This document shows, piece by piece, positions 1 through 10,920 of a DNA stretch of 64,000 nt. Made by a program: the position numbers and the translations under genes. Origin of the DNA: Plantago ovata (taxonomy: Eukaryota; Streptophyta; Magnoliopsida; Lamiales; Plantaginaceae); contig CM051455.1 of the NCBI GenBank assembly GCA_028274465.1, positions 103,290,942 through 103,354,941 of the forward strand, written 5' to 3'. Each line of letters opens with the position of its first letter. Positions within the stretch are counted from its first letter, which is position 1. The notes below the pieces were generated by a model. The model saw only the letters and a list, made by a program, of their open reading frames with translations, did not search any database and was not told where the DNA came from.

Positions 1-1120
1 CACCTCGAGGATTCCTACTATCTTGTCCGTAGCTAGCTTCTTGAGTACCAAATTCCGTAGCAAAAGCTTCATCTTCGCCTCCTTGAACCCAGTTGCCATC
101 ATCATATGCGAGCTCCGATCTACACATATGAGCTCCATGCCCATAGTTCTTGCATATTCGGCAAACTTCATTTGACATAGATGTTCCAGTGGCGCTCTTG
201 AGGACTTGCTTCAGCTCATTGGTAAAGCACTCGAATCGATCCCCATTCCCCCCATACATAGGGGCTTCTTGAGTAGGTGGAGCTTCAGGTCCACGTCTCC
301 TAACCATCGCTCTTGGGTCCTTGAACTGCGACCCCTTAGCAAGCCTTTTGAAAACTGTCCAGACGGCTTCCGCGGTTTCCTCCCAAATATTGCCACGGCA
401 TTGGAAGTCCACCACTTGTTGGTTCTCGAAGGTTAGTCCATTGTAGAAGAGTTGGACTAGATCAGAAAGCTCAAAAACATGGTGAGGGCACTTGTTCATG
501 AGGTCTTGGAACCTCTCAAACGCGGTGTAGATGGTCTCATCATAGTCCTGTTTGAATCCAGTGATTTGCGCCTTAAGCGCGGTAGTCAAGGTGTGAGGGA
601 AGTATTTTTCCATGAAAGCTGAAAAAACCTTCTCCCAAGTGTCCAGCGAGCCTGCTGGTAGAGAACTCAACCATGACTTGGCTCTGTTGCCAATCCCCAT
701 AGCAAAAACCTTCATCCTCAACTCATCCGTTGTTATTTCAACTCTGGGTCGTGGGAGTTGGTTGACGAAATCATCGATATCGTGCAAGTACCCCATCACA
801 TCTTCCCTTGCTAAGCCATAGAACCTCGGAAGTTGTTGGAATGCGTGGTTCTTGATTTCCAGATCTCGAGTTGCAGACGAAAGAACAATCGCCGGTCCCC
901 TCATATGATCCTTGGAGGGTTGAACCCATGCTTTCAGTGGTCTAGCTTCTGCCATTCCGTCGATTTCCTTGAAAAGACTGTGTAGAGATTCAAACAAATC
1001 GGTATCCTCTATTTCCTATAGTTCACGCCTTTGAAGTAGTCGTCTTCTTTGGTGGTAGACTCTGTCGATCTCATCAATTGAATCAGCAAGCGATGTTCCT
1101 CTAGATCGTGTATGTGGCAT
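1..1120 (-). pseudogene. gag: E1 gag polyprotein, partial, with a nonsense codon
   Basis: The minus-strand frame starts at ATG 1120-1118 (MPHTRSRGTS...), like the E4 gag. It has an in-frame TAG at about 1018-1016 in an N-terminal stretch longer than E4's. Then comes the retrotransposon gag domain, including GYLHDIDDFVNQLPRP and a CPHH-FELSDLVQ motif, and a CCHC zinc knuckle (CRICKNYGHGAHMC) near 130-170. The protein would form the capsid/nucleocapsid and bind element RNA. The C-terminal protease part is off-window. The family is clear; the truncation is only the window edge. Confidence 0.82.
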
Positions 1121-1245
1121 ACACTATTTGTAACAGACTAGAAAAGCAGTATCAGAGAGAGATTAAATAGGAAAACAAGAAACTACTAGAACTAGGAATT
1201 GAATGCAGAAAATATAAAAAAGCTAAACAGAAAAAAGGAGTATAG

Positions 1246-1263
1246 TCCCCGGCAACGGCGCCA
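1246..1263 (-). other. E1 primer-binding site (tRNA-Asp type)
   Basis: On the minus strand this reads TGGCGCCGTTGCCGGGGA, the complement of the 3' end of plant tRNA-Asp, three bases inside the 5' LTR end. It is the minus-strand primer site used in reverse transcription, and the same primer is typical of Athila-type Gypsy elements. Confidence 0.88.
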
Positions 1264-1266
1264 ATT

Positions 1267-2466
1267 TGATGAACGTTGAATTTGTCAGATTCTAATTAAT
1301 CAAATAAATTTGTATTTAGCCAAAGGCAATTCACAACTACAACGAAAACCGTAGTGTAGTAGTAGAATAACCTCGAGTGCCGATCTCTAAGGACTATAAC
1401 TAGCTTTATCTAATCTAACTTAAGAATATAAATCAACAGACGACTTAGCAAAGGTTTTTCTTAACAGATAATGGAGATTGGTGATAGTATGGTCATTCAA
1501 AACATAGTAGGTTAGTAATCATGCATAAATTCCCCGGTTTTGCATAGAGATCTTTGATCAATGAATTGTACAGTTGTGTTCCGTAATTATTCAACACTAC
1601 GAAGATAGAGATTTAGATAGATCAAAGAAATAAAGCAATAACTCAATGTATAATGCGCGATATAGCCATTAGCATAATTATTAACCCTTCGCTAAGAAAT
1701 CACATACTATCACCAACGAGAAGTTTAGCTACTCATAGATGTCATGCAATCAACAGAAATCATACCACGAATGAATGAAAATATGATGAAAGATATATAA
1801 ATATAAATAGAAAAACTGTAAGATACAATGTTACCGAAGGTTGTCAATCTCCGAAGAATCGCGATCTTACAAGCTCCAAATTGCTAAGAAAAAGTATCTC
1901 CTAAGCTAAGAACCCCCAGAACAGGCTCTGGAGAATTCCAACCTAAAACTACTGAGAAAGGTGAGAGAAAAGGTCTGGAAAAGTATGAAAAACGGAGAAA
2001 ACTAAGCAACTATATATAGGTATTCGGGAGGTGTGGGGCGAAGGGCCCCACACACCGGACGATTCGCCTGGTGTGGGGAGATTCCTCCCACGTCCCAGGC
2101 GACTCCCTTGGGAGCTCTTTTCGGCCCGATACGCATTTTTGACGCGTTTTTGGATTTCTTCCCCTTTTCGGACTCGGTTTTTGCCTTCTAGTGACCTTTT
2201 AGCCTTCAGACTCGACTCCTAGACTTCAAATCCTATCCGGAATCTTTTAGATACTCCAATTAGGCCTTCGGAACACCAATTCCTTGTCTACTTCAATATA
2301 ATTGCCCGGAAAACCTTGTTTTTCACCCAAAACCTGTAAAATACAAACTAAAGGGAAACGTGACACTATTCTAATAAAACGCACTAAAATATAGCTAAAT
2401 TAACATAGAGGATAGATAAAATAGGTGAAAAAGAATCAAATGAAAGTGTAAAATACACATTCATCA
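1267..2466 (-). repeat. E1 5' LTR (C-type), about 1200 bp
   Basis: On the minus strand it runs from TGATGAATG to CGTTCATCA. It carries a GC-rich palindromic block (2027-2116), then a TATA box (2011-2019, CTATATATA on the minus strand). It aligns over its length with the E4 LTRs and the solo LTR at 5566-6871, so I group it with them as C-type. Confidence 0.85.
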
Positions 2467-2948
2467 CTTTCATCATTATTTTACAGACTTAAACTCTAGA
2501 GCTTGTTCTGGGTATATTTTCTCTTAGAACTATTGTATCTTAGCGAATTTGGAGCTAGAGGAGAGATTTGGACATCAATTGATCTCACCTTGCTAGATCT
2601 TTGTGAGTTTAGCAATTCACCGGAGATTGACAACCTTTGGTGGTAACATTGTATCTCACAATTCTGCTATTTATCTTTCAATTCAACATGTTTTCATTCT
2701 TTATTGCTTTAATTATGATTGTTGATTGCATTATTGATATGAGTAGCTAAGCATCTAGTTGGTGATAGTATGTGAATTCGTAGCTAAGGTTCGTATATAT
2801 TATGCATGATTGAGTTTCTGAGTCTTTTACTTGTTTTATTGATTATATTCGAATCTTTGATCCGACTAAGCCAATATCTTCGTAGAAAAGTGTTAGAAAC
2901 ACTAGGACAATTCAAGATCATCGTTTTCAATGTCTTCGATCACAAGTG
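2467..2948 (+). repeat. E3 5' LTR, first visible fragment (B-type)
   Basis: Its sequence matches the middle of the E2 3' LTR (about 11570-12040), including the run from TTTCATCATTATT to CAATTCAAGATCATCG. It begins abruptly where E1 inserted and ends where E2 begins. It continues at 12434 after E2 is removed, so together they form one LTR whose start is off the left edge. Confidence 0.75.
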
Positions 2949-3371
2949 TGATGACAGTGTTTTTTACACTATCATTCGGGTCTTTTTCACCAATTTAGCT
3001 ATCCTCTTGCATGCATTTTAGTGCATTTTGTTAGAATAGTGTCACGTTTCCATTTCTTTTGTTATTTTCGGGTTTTAGGTGAAAATCGCACTTTTGGATG
3101 TAAATCATGGCGAAACATTGAAGTTTTGGTGTAACAAGATCACTCGTGGTGTGTCAAGGAGTACCGGGACGTGTTTCAAGGCCAAAAGACCAAGTTTCGG
3201 AGCTCAAAGCCGTGCCCAAGGCCAAAGAGAACATGAAAGATTCGAGATATCTTGTATGAGGCGGAAATGGTAGTTCGTTCGGAGTTTGGGTGAAGATTTT
3301 GGAGCCTTTGAAGTGAAATCTCGAAGTTCCATTTGCATAGTCTCAGTATTTTAGGAACTAGTCTTTCATAC

Positions 3372-4576
3372 TGATGAACGTGTATTTTGCACTTTCATTC
3401 GAGTCTTTTTCACCAATTTAGCTATCCTCTAGGTTAATTTAGCTTATATTTTAGTGCATTTTATTAGAATAGTGTCATGTTTCCCTTTTCTTTGCATTTT
3501 TCAGGTTTTAGGTGAAAAACGTGTTTTTAGGGGCAATTATGTTGAAGAGAACGAAGATTCGGTGTTTCGTGGTCATCCGTGGCGTATCTAGAAGGTTCCG
3601 GACGAGATTTGAGGTCTAGGGGTCGAGTTTCAAGGCTTAAAGGTCACTAGAAGGCAAAATCCGAGTCCGATGAGGAAAAGAAGACCAAAAACGCGTCCAC
3701 CGCCACTGGAGCTCCCTGACGGTTCGCCCGGGATGTGGGGCGGTTCGTCCCATGCCAGGCGGTTCGCCCGGCGTCTGGGGCGGTTCGTCCCACGTCCTCC
3801 GAACTCTTATATATAGTTGCACCTGTTTCTACATTTTTCATACCTTTTCTCATAGTTTTTAGGGACGAATTCTCCAGAGCCTGTTCTGGGAATTCTTAGC
3901 ATAGGAGACTATTTTTCTTATCAATTTGGAGGATTAAGCATAGCAATTGGACCTCGTTGTTTATCAATTCTTGCTTGTGAGCTAGCAATTCTTCGGAGAT
4001 TGACAACCTTCGTTGGTAACTTGTATCTCACGATTTTTCTACTTTTATTTATTTCTTTCAACATGTTTTCATTCAATCTTGCTTTGATTCCTGTTGATTG
4101 AATTCTATCTATGAGTAGCTAAATCTATCGTTGGTGATAGTATGTGATTTCTTAGCTAGGGTTCTTAATTATGCATGATGGTTGTAACGCGATTCAGACT
4201 TGACTTATTGCTTTATTTCTTTGATCTATCTAATCCCTCTATATTCGTAATGTTGAATTGAACGAAACACATTGGACAATTCATGATCTTAGATCTCTAT
4301 GCAAACGTTCAAGTACTTCATGCATGATTATTAACCTGATGCTTTGAATGACCATACTATCACTAACTTCCATTATTATTGATAAGAAAATCTGTGCTAA
4401 GTCGATTGTTGAGTTTATAGTTTAAGATAAATTAGATAAAGCTAGTTATAGTCCTTAGAGATCGACACTCGAGGTTATTTTACTGCTACACTACGGTTTT
4501 CGCTGTAGTTGTGAATTGCCCTTGGCTAAAAACAAATTTATTTGATTAATTGAGTCTGACAAATTCGGTTTCATCA
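3372..4576 (+). mobile_element. Solo LTR (A-type) with TSD CATAC
   Basis: A 1205-bp LTR running from TGATGAACG to GGTTTCATCA, flanked by perfect CATAC repeats at 3367-3371 and 4577-4581. Removing it and one TSD restores the E2 LTR reading seen intact near 11341. Palindromic blocks of GGCGGTTCG type lie at about 3719-3792 before a TATA box at 3807-3816. It has no internal region, so it is the product of LTR-LTR recombination. Confidence 0.93.
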
Positions 4577-5565
4577 CATACGACATTGGATTGGGATGAT
4601 ATTACAACCTATGCGTAGCTAACTCGAAGAGCTATCCAACAGTGGGTCTTACGTGCCAATCATAGTTAGGACGCGCCCGGAATCTCTGTTCGAACTTATG
4701 GCAAACTTGGTGCCCATGTCAGGCGGACCGCGCCGTACGCGCGGTCCGCCGGGAGCTTCCGACAGCTATATATAAATTTGTAAAAGCTCCGATTTTTCAT
4801 ATCTTTCATCATTATTTTACAGACTTAAACCCTAGAGCTTGTTCTGGATATATTTTCTCTTAGAATGTAACTCAGCGAATTTGGAGCTAGAGGTGAGATT
4901 TGGACACCGATTTATCTCACCTTGCTAGATCTTTGTGAGTTTAGCAATTCACCGTAGATTGATAACCTTTGGTGGTAACCTTGTATCTCACAATTTTGCT
5001 ATTTATCATTCAATTAAACATGTTTTCATTCATTATTGCTTCAATTATGATTGTTGATTGTGTTATTGATATGAGTAGCTAAGCATCTAGTTGGTGATAG
5101 TATGTGAATTCGTAGCTAGGGTTCGTATTATGCATGATTGAGTTTCTGAGTCTTTTACTTGTTTAATTATCATAATTCTATTCTTTGATCCGACTAAGCC
5201 ATATATTTTCGTAGAAAGGTGTTAGAAACACTAGGACAATTCAAGATGATCGATTCGATTATATATAATTTGCAAGTACTGCTTGAACTAAGACTGACAA
5301 CCTTTGCCAAGTATTAGTGTAGATAGGAAGCTTTCAAAATACACGTCTACAAATTTATCTTTGGTGTTTGTAAATCGAATTACTTTTAAGGCAGTACGAG
5401 TTGCACTTTCATGTATAATTAGAACTTAATGCTTAGAACGAGCATACTATCACCAGTTCTCTCCATATATTGTTAAGTTAAGTTCGTGATAAATTTGTTT
5501 TCTGAAATTATATTTAGTTAATTAGGTAAAACTAGGTTAGTCCCCTGAGATCGACACTCGAGGTC

Positions 5566-6871
5566 TTCCATTCGAGTCTTTTTCACCTATTTTAGCTATC
5601 CTCTATGTTAATTTAGCTATATTTTAGTACATTTTATTAGAATAGTGTCACGTTTCCTTTAGATTTTATTTTACAGGTTTTGGTTGAAATTCGGGGATTT
5701 CCGGGCAACTATATTGAAGTTGACAAGGAATTGGTGTTCCAGAAGCCTATTTGGAGTATCTGAAGGTTTCCGAATAGGATTTGAAGTCTAGGGGCCGAAT
5801 CTGGAGGTTAGAAGGCTACTAGAAGTCAGAAACCGAGTTCGAAAATGTGAAGAAATCCAAAAACGCGTCGAAAACGCGGAAATTCCGCAAGAAAACTCTG
5901 GGGCGAACCGCCGCACCATGGGGCGAACCGCCCCGTAGTTTTCGGGGCCTATATATAGTGCTCAGTTTTTCTCCGAAAATCATATGTTTCCAGACCTACT
6001 TTCTCACCTCTCTCTATAGTTTTAGGTAGGAACTTCCCGGGGCCTGTCCTGGGAGTTCTGTAGCTTAGGGGATACTTTTTCATAGCAGTTTGGAGCTCGT
6101 AGGATCGCAATCATCCGGAGATTGACAACCTTCGGTAACTTTGTACCTTACAGTTTTATTCTACTTACTTTATATTCTTTCAACATGTTTTCTTCTATGA
6201 TTTCTGTTGATTGCATGCCTATTATGAGTAGCTAAACTTATCGTTGGTGGTAGTATGTGAATTCTTAACGAAGGGAAGATAATCATGCTAATGGCTATAT
6301 CGCGCATTATACTCCGTGTCATTGCTTTATTTCGTTGATCAGTTGTAACCAAAATTCTCGTATGTTGTATTAATTATTATGCACAATTCGACACTTGTCG
6401 ATCATCAGACCAATTATATTCGTAGTGTTGAGTAATTACGGAACACATTAGGACAATCATCAGACCAATTATCTTCGTAGTGTTGAGTAATTACGAAACA
6501 CATTAGGACAATCGTGATTGACTTGTCAGACCAATTATCTTCGTAGTACTTAATATTTGCAACAGAACACTAGATTGATTCAAAGATCTCTATGCAAGAC
6601 CGAGGAATTTATGCATGATTATCGACTCGTTATGTTAAGAAGGACCATACTATCACCAATCTCCATTATCTGCTAGAAAACCCCCTATTACTATATGTCT
6701 GCTGTTTTATATTCTCTTGTTAAATAGATAAAGCTAGTTATAGTCCTGAGAGAACGACACTCGAGTCATTCTACGGCTACACTACAGTTTTCGTTGTAGT
6801 TGTGGATTGCCTTTGCCTAAATAACAAATATTATTTGACTGAACCGGAACCCGACAAATCCGCGTTCATCA
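5566..6871 (+). mobile_element. Solo LTR (C-type), 5' end deleted
   Basis: It matches the E4 LTRs but lacks the first 20 or so bases (TGATGAATG...). It ends in GCGTTCATCA, after which the E2 LTR resumes with GTCATCTTACC. The 5' junction reads AGGTC then TTCCATTCGAG, so a small deletion removed the LTR start and part of the expected duplication (GTCAT). It carries GGGCGAACCGCC palindromes at 5899-5934 and a TATA box at 5948-5957. Confidence 0.85.
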
Positions 6872-6976
6872 GTCATCTTACCTCTGCACTACGTGTTTTG
6901 TGTAGTTGTGAGTTGCCCTTTGTCATTCAAACAAATTTATTTGATTGTTCGAGTCTGAAAATCTCGTTCATCAAAT

Positions 6977-6994
6977 TGGCGCCGTTGCCGGGGA
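6977..6994 (+). other. E2 primer-binding site (tRNA-Asp type)
   Basis: TGGCGCCGTTGCCGGGGA lies three bases after the LTR end and is complementary to the 3' end of plant tRNA-Asp. Confidence 0.92.
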
Positions 6995-7165
6995 CTATAA
7001 CTCCTTTTTACTCTTTAGCTTACTTATATTTTTAGCATTCAGTTCTCAGAGTTAGTAGTTTAGTTAGTTTGTCTCTATTAGTAGTTGAATTCCAGATTAT
7101 GGCGATTTCTAACAGGACTGATTTTTGGTTGTGAGTTACTCCTGTCACAAAATTCAGGTTTTGTG

Positions 7166-9004
7166 ATGGCTCGCCCAGTTTTGAAATCATGGGTTCAACC
7201 CAACCAAGAACGGATGAGAGGTCCGTCTATTGTTCTTTCTGCTGCAACTCGTGATTTGGAGATAAAAAATTACATGTTTCAGCAACTCCCGAGGTTCTAT
7301 GGGTTGGCTAGGGAGGATGTTATGGGATACTTGAATGATATTGAGGATTTCATCAACAATCTTCCAAGGCCCGGAGTACGGATAACGGATGATGAGCTGA
7401 GGATGAAGGTTTTTTCTATGGGGCTTGGTGATAAAGCCAAGGCATGGTTAGGCTCTCTGGAAGCCGGATCACTAGACACCTGGGCCAAGGTGTTTTTTGC
7501 TTTTATAGAGAAATATTTTCCCCATACTTTGACTACCGCGCTGAAGGCGCAAATCAGTGGTTTCAAGCAAGACTATGATGAGACCATCTACACTGCTCTC
7601 GAGAGGTTCAAGGACCTCATGAATAAGTGCCCTCACCATGGGATGGAGCTTTCTGATCTCGTCCAACACTTCTATAATGGGCTTACTTATGAGAGCCAAC
7701 AGGTGGTGGATTTCCAGTACCGTGGAAATATCTGGGAGGAGACCGCCTAGGATGTGTGGGCATGTTTTGAAAGGCTTGCTAAGGGATCTCAGTTCAAGGA
7801 TCCAAGGGCCACGTTCAAGAGGCGTGGAACTGAAGCTCCAGCAAAACCAGAGGTTCAAGCGAAATGAGTGAGTGGGGATCGGTTTGATGGCTTCGCCAAT
7901 GAGATGAGGCAAGTTCTTAAGAGCTCGATTGGATCATCTCTTTCCAATGAGGTATGCTGGGCATGCAAGAATTATGGGCATGAGGCTCATATGTGTAGGT
8001 CTGAGTTGGCAAACGATAGTGTTTAGTGGGTAGACCGTAGTAATTGCAACTACGAAAATGACCATTGTGGAAATCCTGCCCCTAAGGCCGAAGCATCTCA
8101 ATCCAAGTCTGCTACTCTCTTGGATAATTTACAGAAATTGGTAGATTTCACCCAAGGATTTCTGAAGAGATTCGAGGAGGATTCGGAGAAGACAAGTGCT
8201 CGCCTAGATCAGCTGGAAGCTAATACTAAGCTTGCACACCAGAAGATGCAATAGTTGATAGACCGTGGACCTAGTAGGGCGCAGGGGAAGTTGCCTAGTA
8301 ACACTGAGAGGTCCATGTCGATCACCTTGGTGGGAGATCTTCTGGTGGAAATCACCATTAAGCAAGTTGCTGCGTGCAAGTGTTGTGCACAAGACGAGCC
8401 TCCATTGGCCAAGGAGGAAGATAAAGGCCTGGGATTCGATGTAAGTGATGAAGAACTTAACGATCCGGAACCAATTCCTGATAGCTTTGATGTTAAGGTT
8501 GGGATTGGTAGGCTCGATGGTGTCCGTGCTACACTTGATACGGGAGCATACTCTAATGTGCTTCCAATGAATGTGTTCGAGAAGACTGGTCTGGGAGAGC
8601 TCGAGAAACATAAGACCATTGTGCCGCTGGCAGATGGAACCTTTGTACGGCCGGAAGGCATAGTGAAGAATGTGTTGATAAAGATTGGTGACGCTTCTGT
8701 TTACACCAATTTCATTGTGATGCCGGCATCAACACATGGGATGAGTGATGTGGTTCTCTTGGGAAGAAATTTCTTGACCAAATTGCGCTCTGTAATCGAC
8801 ATCTATCGGAGAACTTGCACTATTGAGGTGGATGGCAAGCAACGTGTGTTGCAAGCCGTTTCTGATCTTAGCCCACGCTTTAATGTTTCTCACCCCATAA
8901 TTTTTATTGGCCTTGTTGCGTTTGTTCATTCTCATTCTCAGGTACTAGGTATGAGGAAGAGATCCATGAAGGGGAAGGCTAGTACCCGTCCTGGTAGGAG
9001 CTGA
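7166..9004 (+). pseudogene. gag-pro: E2 gag-protease polyprotein, four in-frame stop codons
   Basis: I start it at ATG 7166 (MARPVLKSWVQPNQ), where similarity to E3 and E6 begins; it lacks the roughly 35-60 N-terminal residues seen in E3 and E4. One reading frame runs to TGA 9002-9004 but is cut by TAG 7748, TGA 7865, TAG 8024 and TAG 8252. Order: gag domain, CCHC knuckle (CWACKNYGHEAHMC), a coiled coil, an RAQGKLPSNTE linker, then a retropepsin-like protease with DTGAYSNVLP. About 150 bp after the knuckle is missing compared with E3 and E4, a deletion shared with E6. No frameshift is needed to read it, but it cannot make a full protein without readthrough. Confidence 0.85.
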
Positions 9005-9050
9005 AGGAGATGAAGAAGTCGAGTCAGAGACTAATAAATGATGGCGCTTT

Positions 9051-9066
9051 CCGGGAGACAACTCGG
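9051..9066 (+). other. Post-gag stem-loop, E2 (degenerate)
   Basis: CCGGGAGACAACTCGG is the E2 version of the hairpin CCGGGAGGCAACCCGG seen at the same place in E4 and E6. The C-to-T change in the right arm leaves a G-T pair, so the stem is weakened rather than lost. Confidence 0.6.
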
Positions 9067-9212
9067 TGTTTTATCGCTTTCTTGTATTGCATGCATACAT
9101 TGAACACTTATTTCTTTTACTAGATGTGTTAGAAGTCTGTTTTTGATGATAAATTAGGTAAAAACATGGTATTTTTTGCTTTCAGGGACATTTTCCGGGC
9201 TCCAGGGAATGT

Positions 9213-9320
9213 GGACGCCCCAGGCGGACCGCCCCCACGTGGGGTGGTGCGCCTGGGAAGACCAGGGACTCCCAGGCGGACCGCCCCACACTTGGGGCGG
9301 TGCGCCTGGGGCGCCCAGGA
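9213..9320 (+). repeat. E2 internal GC-palindrome array
   Basis: Alternating blocks of type AGGCGGACCGCCCC and GGGGTGGTGCGCCTGG form several long inverted repeats. The core GGCGGACCGCC is also the core found before the TATA box in the E2 LTRs (4721-4751, 11484-11513). Confidence 0.75.
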
Positions 9321-9994
9321 CTCCGACTGTCCGGATTTTCATCCGGAAACCTAACTTGGCCCCCGTACGCAACAATATTGGTATTTTTACCTCTTTTATC
9401 ATCCGTCATGGTTTTTCACGAGTTTCCTTGAGTAGTACAAGTTACAGGAACATTTCTAGCTCTCACCCAACATTCCACTTTCAACGTTTGGGACGCACGA
9501 TGAAGTTCAGGTTAGGGGGGGGTACCTTTGGGTATTTCAATAATTTATTTTCCCATTTTAACTCGTAAAAACCTTTGTTTGCACGTTTACCGTTTTCTTA
9601 GGATTTAGTTTGTTCGTATGCATTCATCCTTAGTCTAGTTTTTGCATGATGTTGTGTGGAGTTCAATGCCGATTTGTTTGAAATTTTTTATTGTATAGAC
9701 TAAGTGTTTGTGACCATTGCCCATACATTGCATCTCTATGGAATAGTTTGAGGTTTGTCTCGCTTGGCTTGTCATATTTGTACGTGCACTAGTTAAACTT
9801 GGTAGTCTCGACATCACTACGTGGTGTTTTCTCTACTGCGGTTCGTGAAGGCCTTCTAAAATGTTGCATGTTAGAGTCTTTGGTTGTATTCTCGTATAAT
9901 TATGTACGTAAGAGGCAACAAGTCTTCACCTTGCCTTTTGAGATTGCTAAATGCCTAGGAAGGAGGTAGAGTGAGGTGTGTGATCCTTTGTTTG

Positions 9995-10130
9995 AAACCT
10001 ATTCTAACGAATAGGTTTGGGGAGGGGGTTACTATCATTATGACTTGTTTTTCGTCTTGTTGAGTCATGTTAAGTTTATTTTTATTTTTTCTTTTGAGTT
10101 TGTGCTCCAACCTATTCTTTCGAATAGGTT
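9995..10130 (+). other. E2 paired hairpins (CCTATTC/GAATAGG)
   Basis: Hairpin 1 (9995-10018) has arms AAACCTATTC and GAATAGGTTT with loop TAAC. Hairpin 2 (10109-10130) has arms AACCTATTC and GAATAGGTT with loop TTTC. Each is followed by a TGGGG-type run (TGGGGAGG or TGGGTGG). The same pair occurs in E4 and E6, and three copies occur in D. Confidence 0.8.
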
Positions 10131-10898
10131 TGGGTGGTCGTTGTAGTGTCATTGTTATTTAATTTCATTGTACTTTCATTGTGCTACTGCTGGCTATATA
10201 AAAAAAAAGAAAAAAGAAAAAAAAGAGAAAAATTCCAAAATCTGGAAAAAGAAAAAAAAGGAAAAAAAAAAAGAAGGAAAAAAAGAATAAGACCCAAAAA
10301 TGAAAAAGAAGGGTCCAAGCAAGCCAAAAGCAATTTTAGCAAAGTGTTGCATTATTTTTCAGCTTTTGTAATAGTTCGTAATCGAGTTGTAAATTCTTCA
10401 TTGTGTTCTCGTGTCGCCTAGTCCAAGGCTTGTTCTAGACCATCCTCGTCCTGCCATTCAGGAAGTGGTGAAGAGTTTTCTTTCGGAGTCGGGTAGAATA
10501 GGTGAGTGTTGTCTTTTAGGGAACCCTCCTTCGTTTGATGATAGCCAGTATGGTTCGACCTCTCTTGAGGGAAAGTCTCACTTGGTGAACAATAGTAAGC
10601 CCTCGGTTTCATAGGCACAGGGCAACCATTTGTATTTTTACATGCATCATTACGTCGTCATTGACTAGGTCTAGGTAGAGAATGTTATGAGAGACTCTCT
10701 TGTTTAACAAAGTGCATATGTGAATGTGTATAGGTTCAATTGAGACATTCTTCAACCTACTTCCATGTTATGATTTGTATGGTCTTTGTTCATAAGTATT
10801 TGGTAGATACAATCGACTAGTTCTTCTTGTTTGGCATGAGACTCTTCCTTGTGTTGCATGTAGGTTGCATAGAGTCTAGCTAGTTGCGTGAGGACAAG

Positions 10899-10920
10899 CA
10901 AAGGTTCGGTTTGGGGAGTT
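10899..10920 (+). other. E2 polypurine tract
   Basis: CAAAGGTTCGGTTTGGGGAGTT immediately precedes the 3' LTR, as in D and E4. It would prime plus-strand DNA synthesis. The last purine-rich block (TTGGGGAGTT) is the likely primer core. Confidence 0.75.

Larger units (their letters stand above)
1..2466 (-). mobile_element. E1: partial gag-only Gypsy/Athila-like LTR element (minus strand)
   Basis: Read on the minus strand this is a 5' LTR (2466 to 1267), a tRNA-Asp-type PBS, a short leader and a gag reading frame that runs off the left edge. The sequence just right of 2466 is the interior of a different LTR (E3's), so E1 inserted into E3. Its other end and matching TSD lie outside the window; the 5 bases beside the LTR are CTTTC. 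Its gag and LTR are closest to those of E4 at 26048-36938. Confidence 0.85.
2949..6973 (+). repeat. E2 5' LTR (B-type), interrupted by two solo LTRs
   Basis: Starts TGATGACAGTG and ends CTCGTTCATCA. Without the inserts at 3372-4576 and 5566-6871, its pieces (2949-3371, 4582-5565, 6872-6973) total about 1.5 kb, matching the 1513-bp 3' LTR. GC palindromes at 4721-4751 sit just before a TATA box (CTATATATAAA, 4766-4776). Confidence 0.82.
9005..10920 (+). other. E2 3' noncoding module
   Basis: No credible ORF. In order it holds: a post-gag stem-loop (9051-9066); a GC palindrome array (9213-9320, GGCGGACCGCC type); a PPT-like TTCAGGTTAGGGGG stretch near 9508; a region conserved with D, E4 and E6 (about 9590-9970); two hairpins; a poly-purine A/G tract (10200-10290); a GACCC...GGGTC pair around 10290-10317; and a second conserved block ending at the PPT. 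The length and order resemble the other elements even where LTRs differ. Confidence 0.7.

Noticed and set aside
1246..1263. tRNA-Asp-like sequence as a possible tRNA gene
   Set aside because: Only 18 bases match the tRNA 3' end, always right after an LTR. These are primer-binding sites.
3079..3273. A 64-codon ORF repeated at 11052-11246
   Set aside because: It is at the same position in the two B-type LTRs of E2. Repeat identity explains it.
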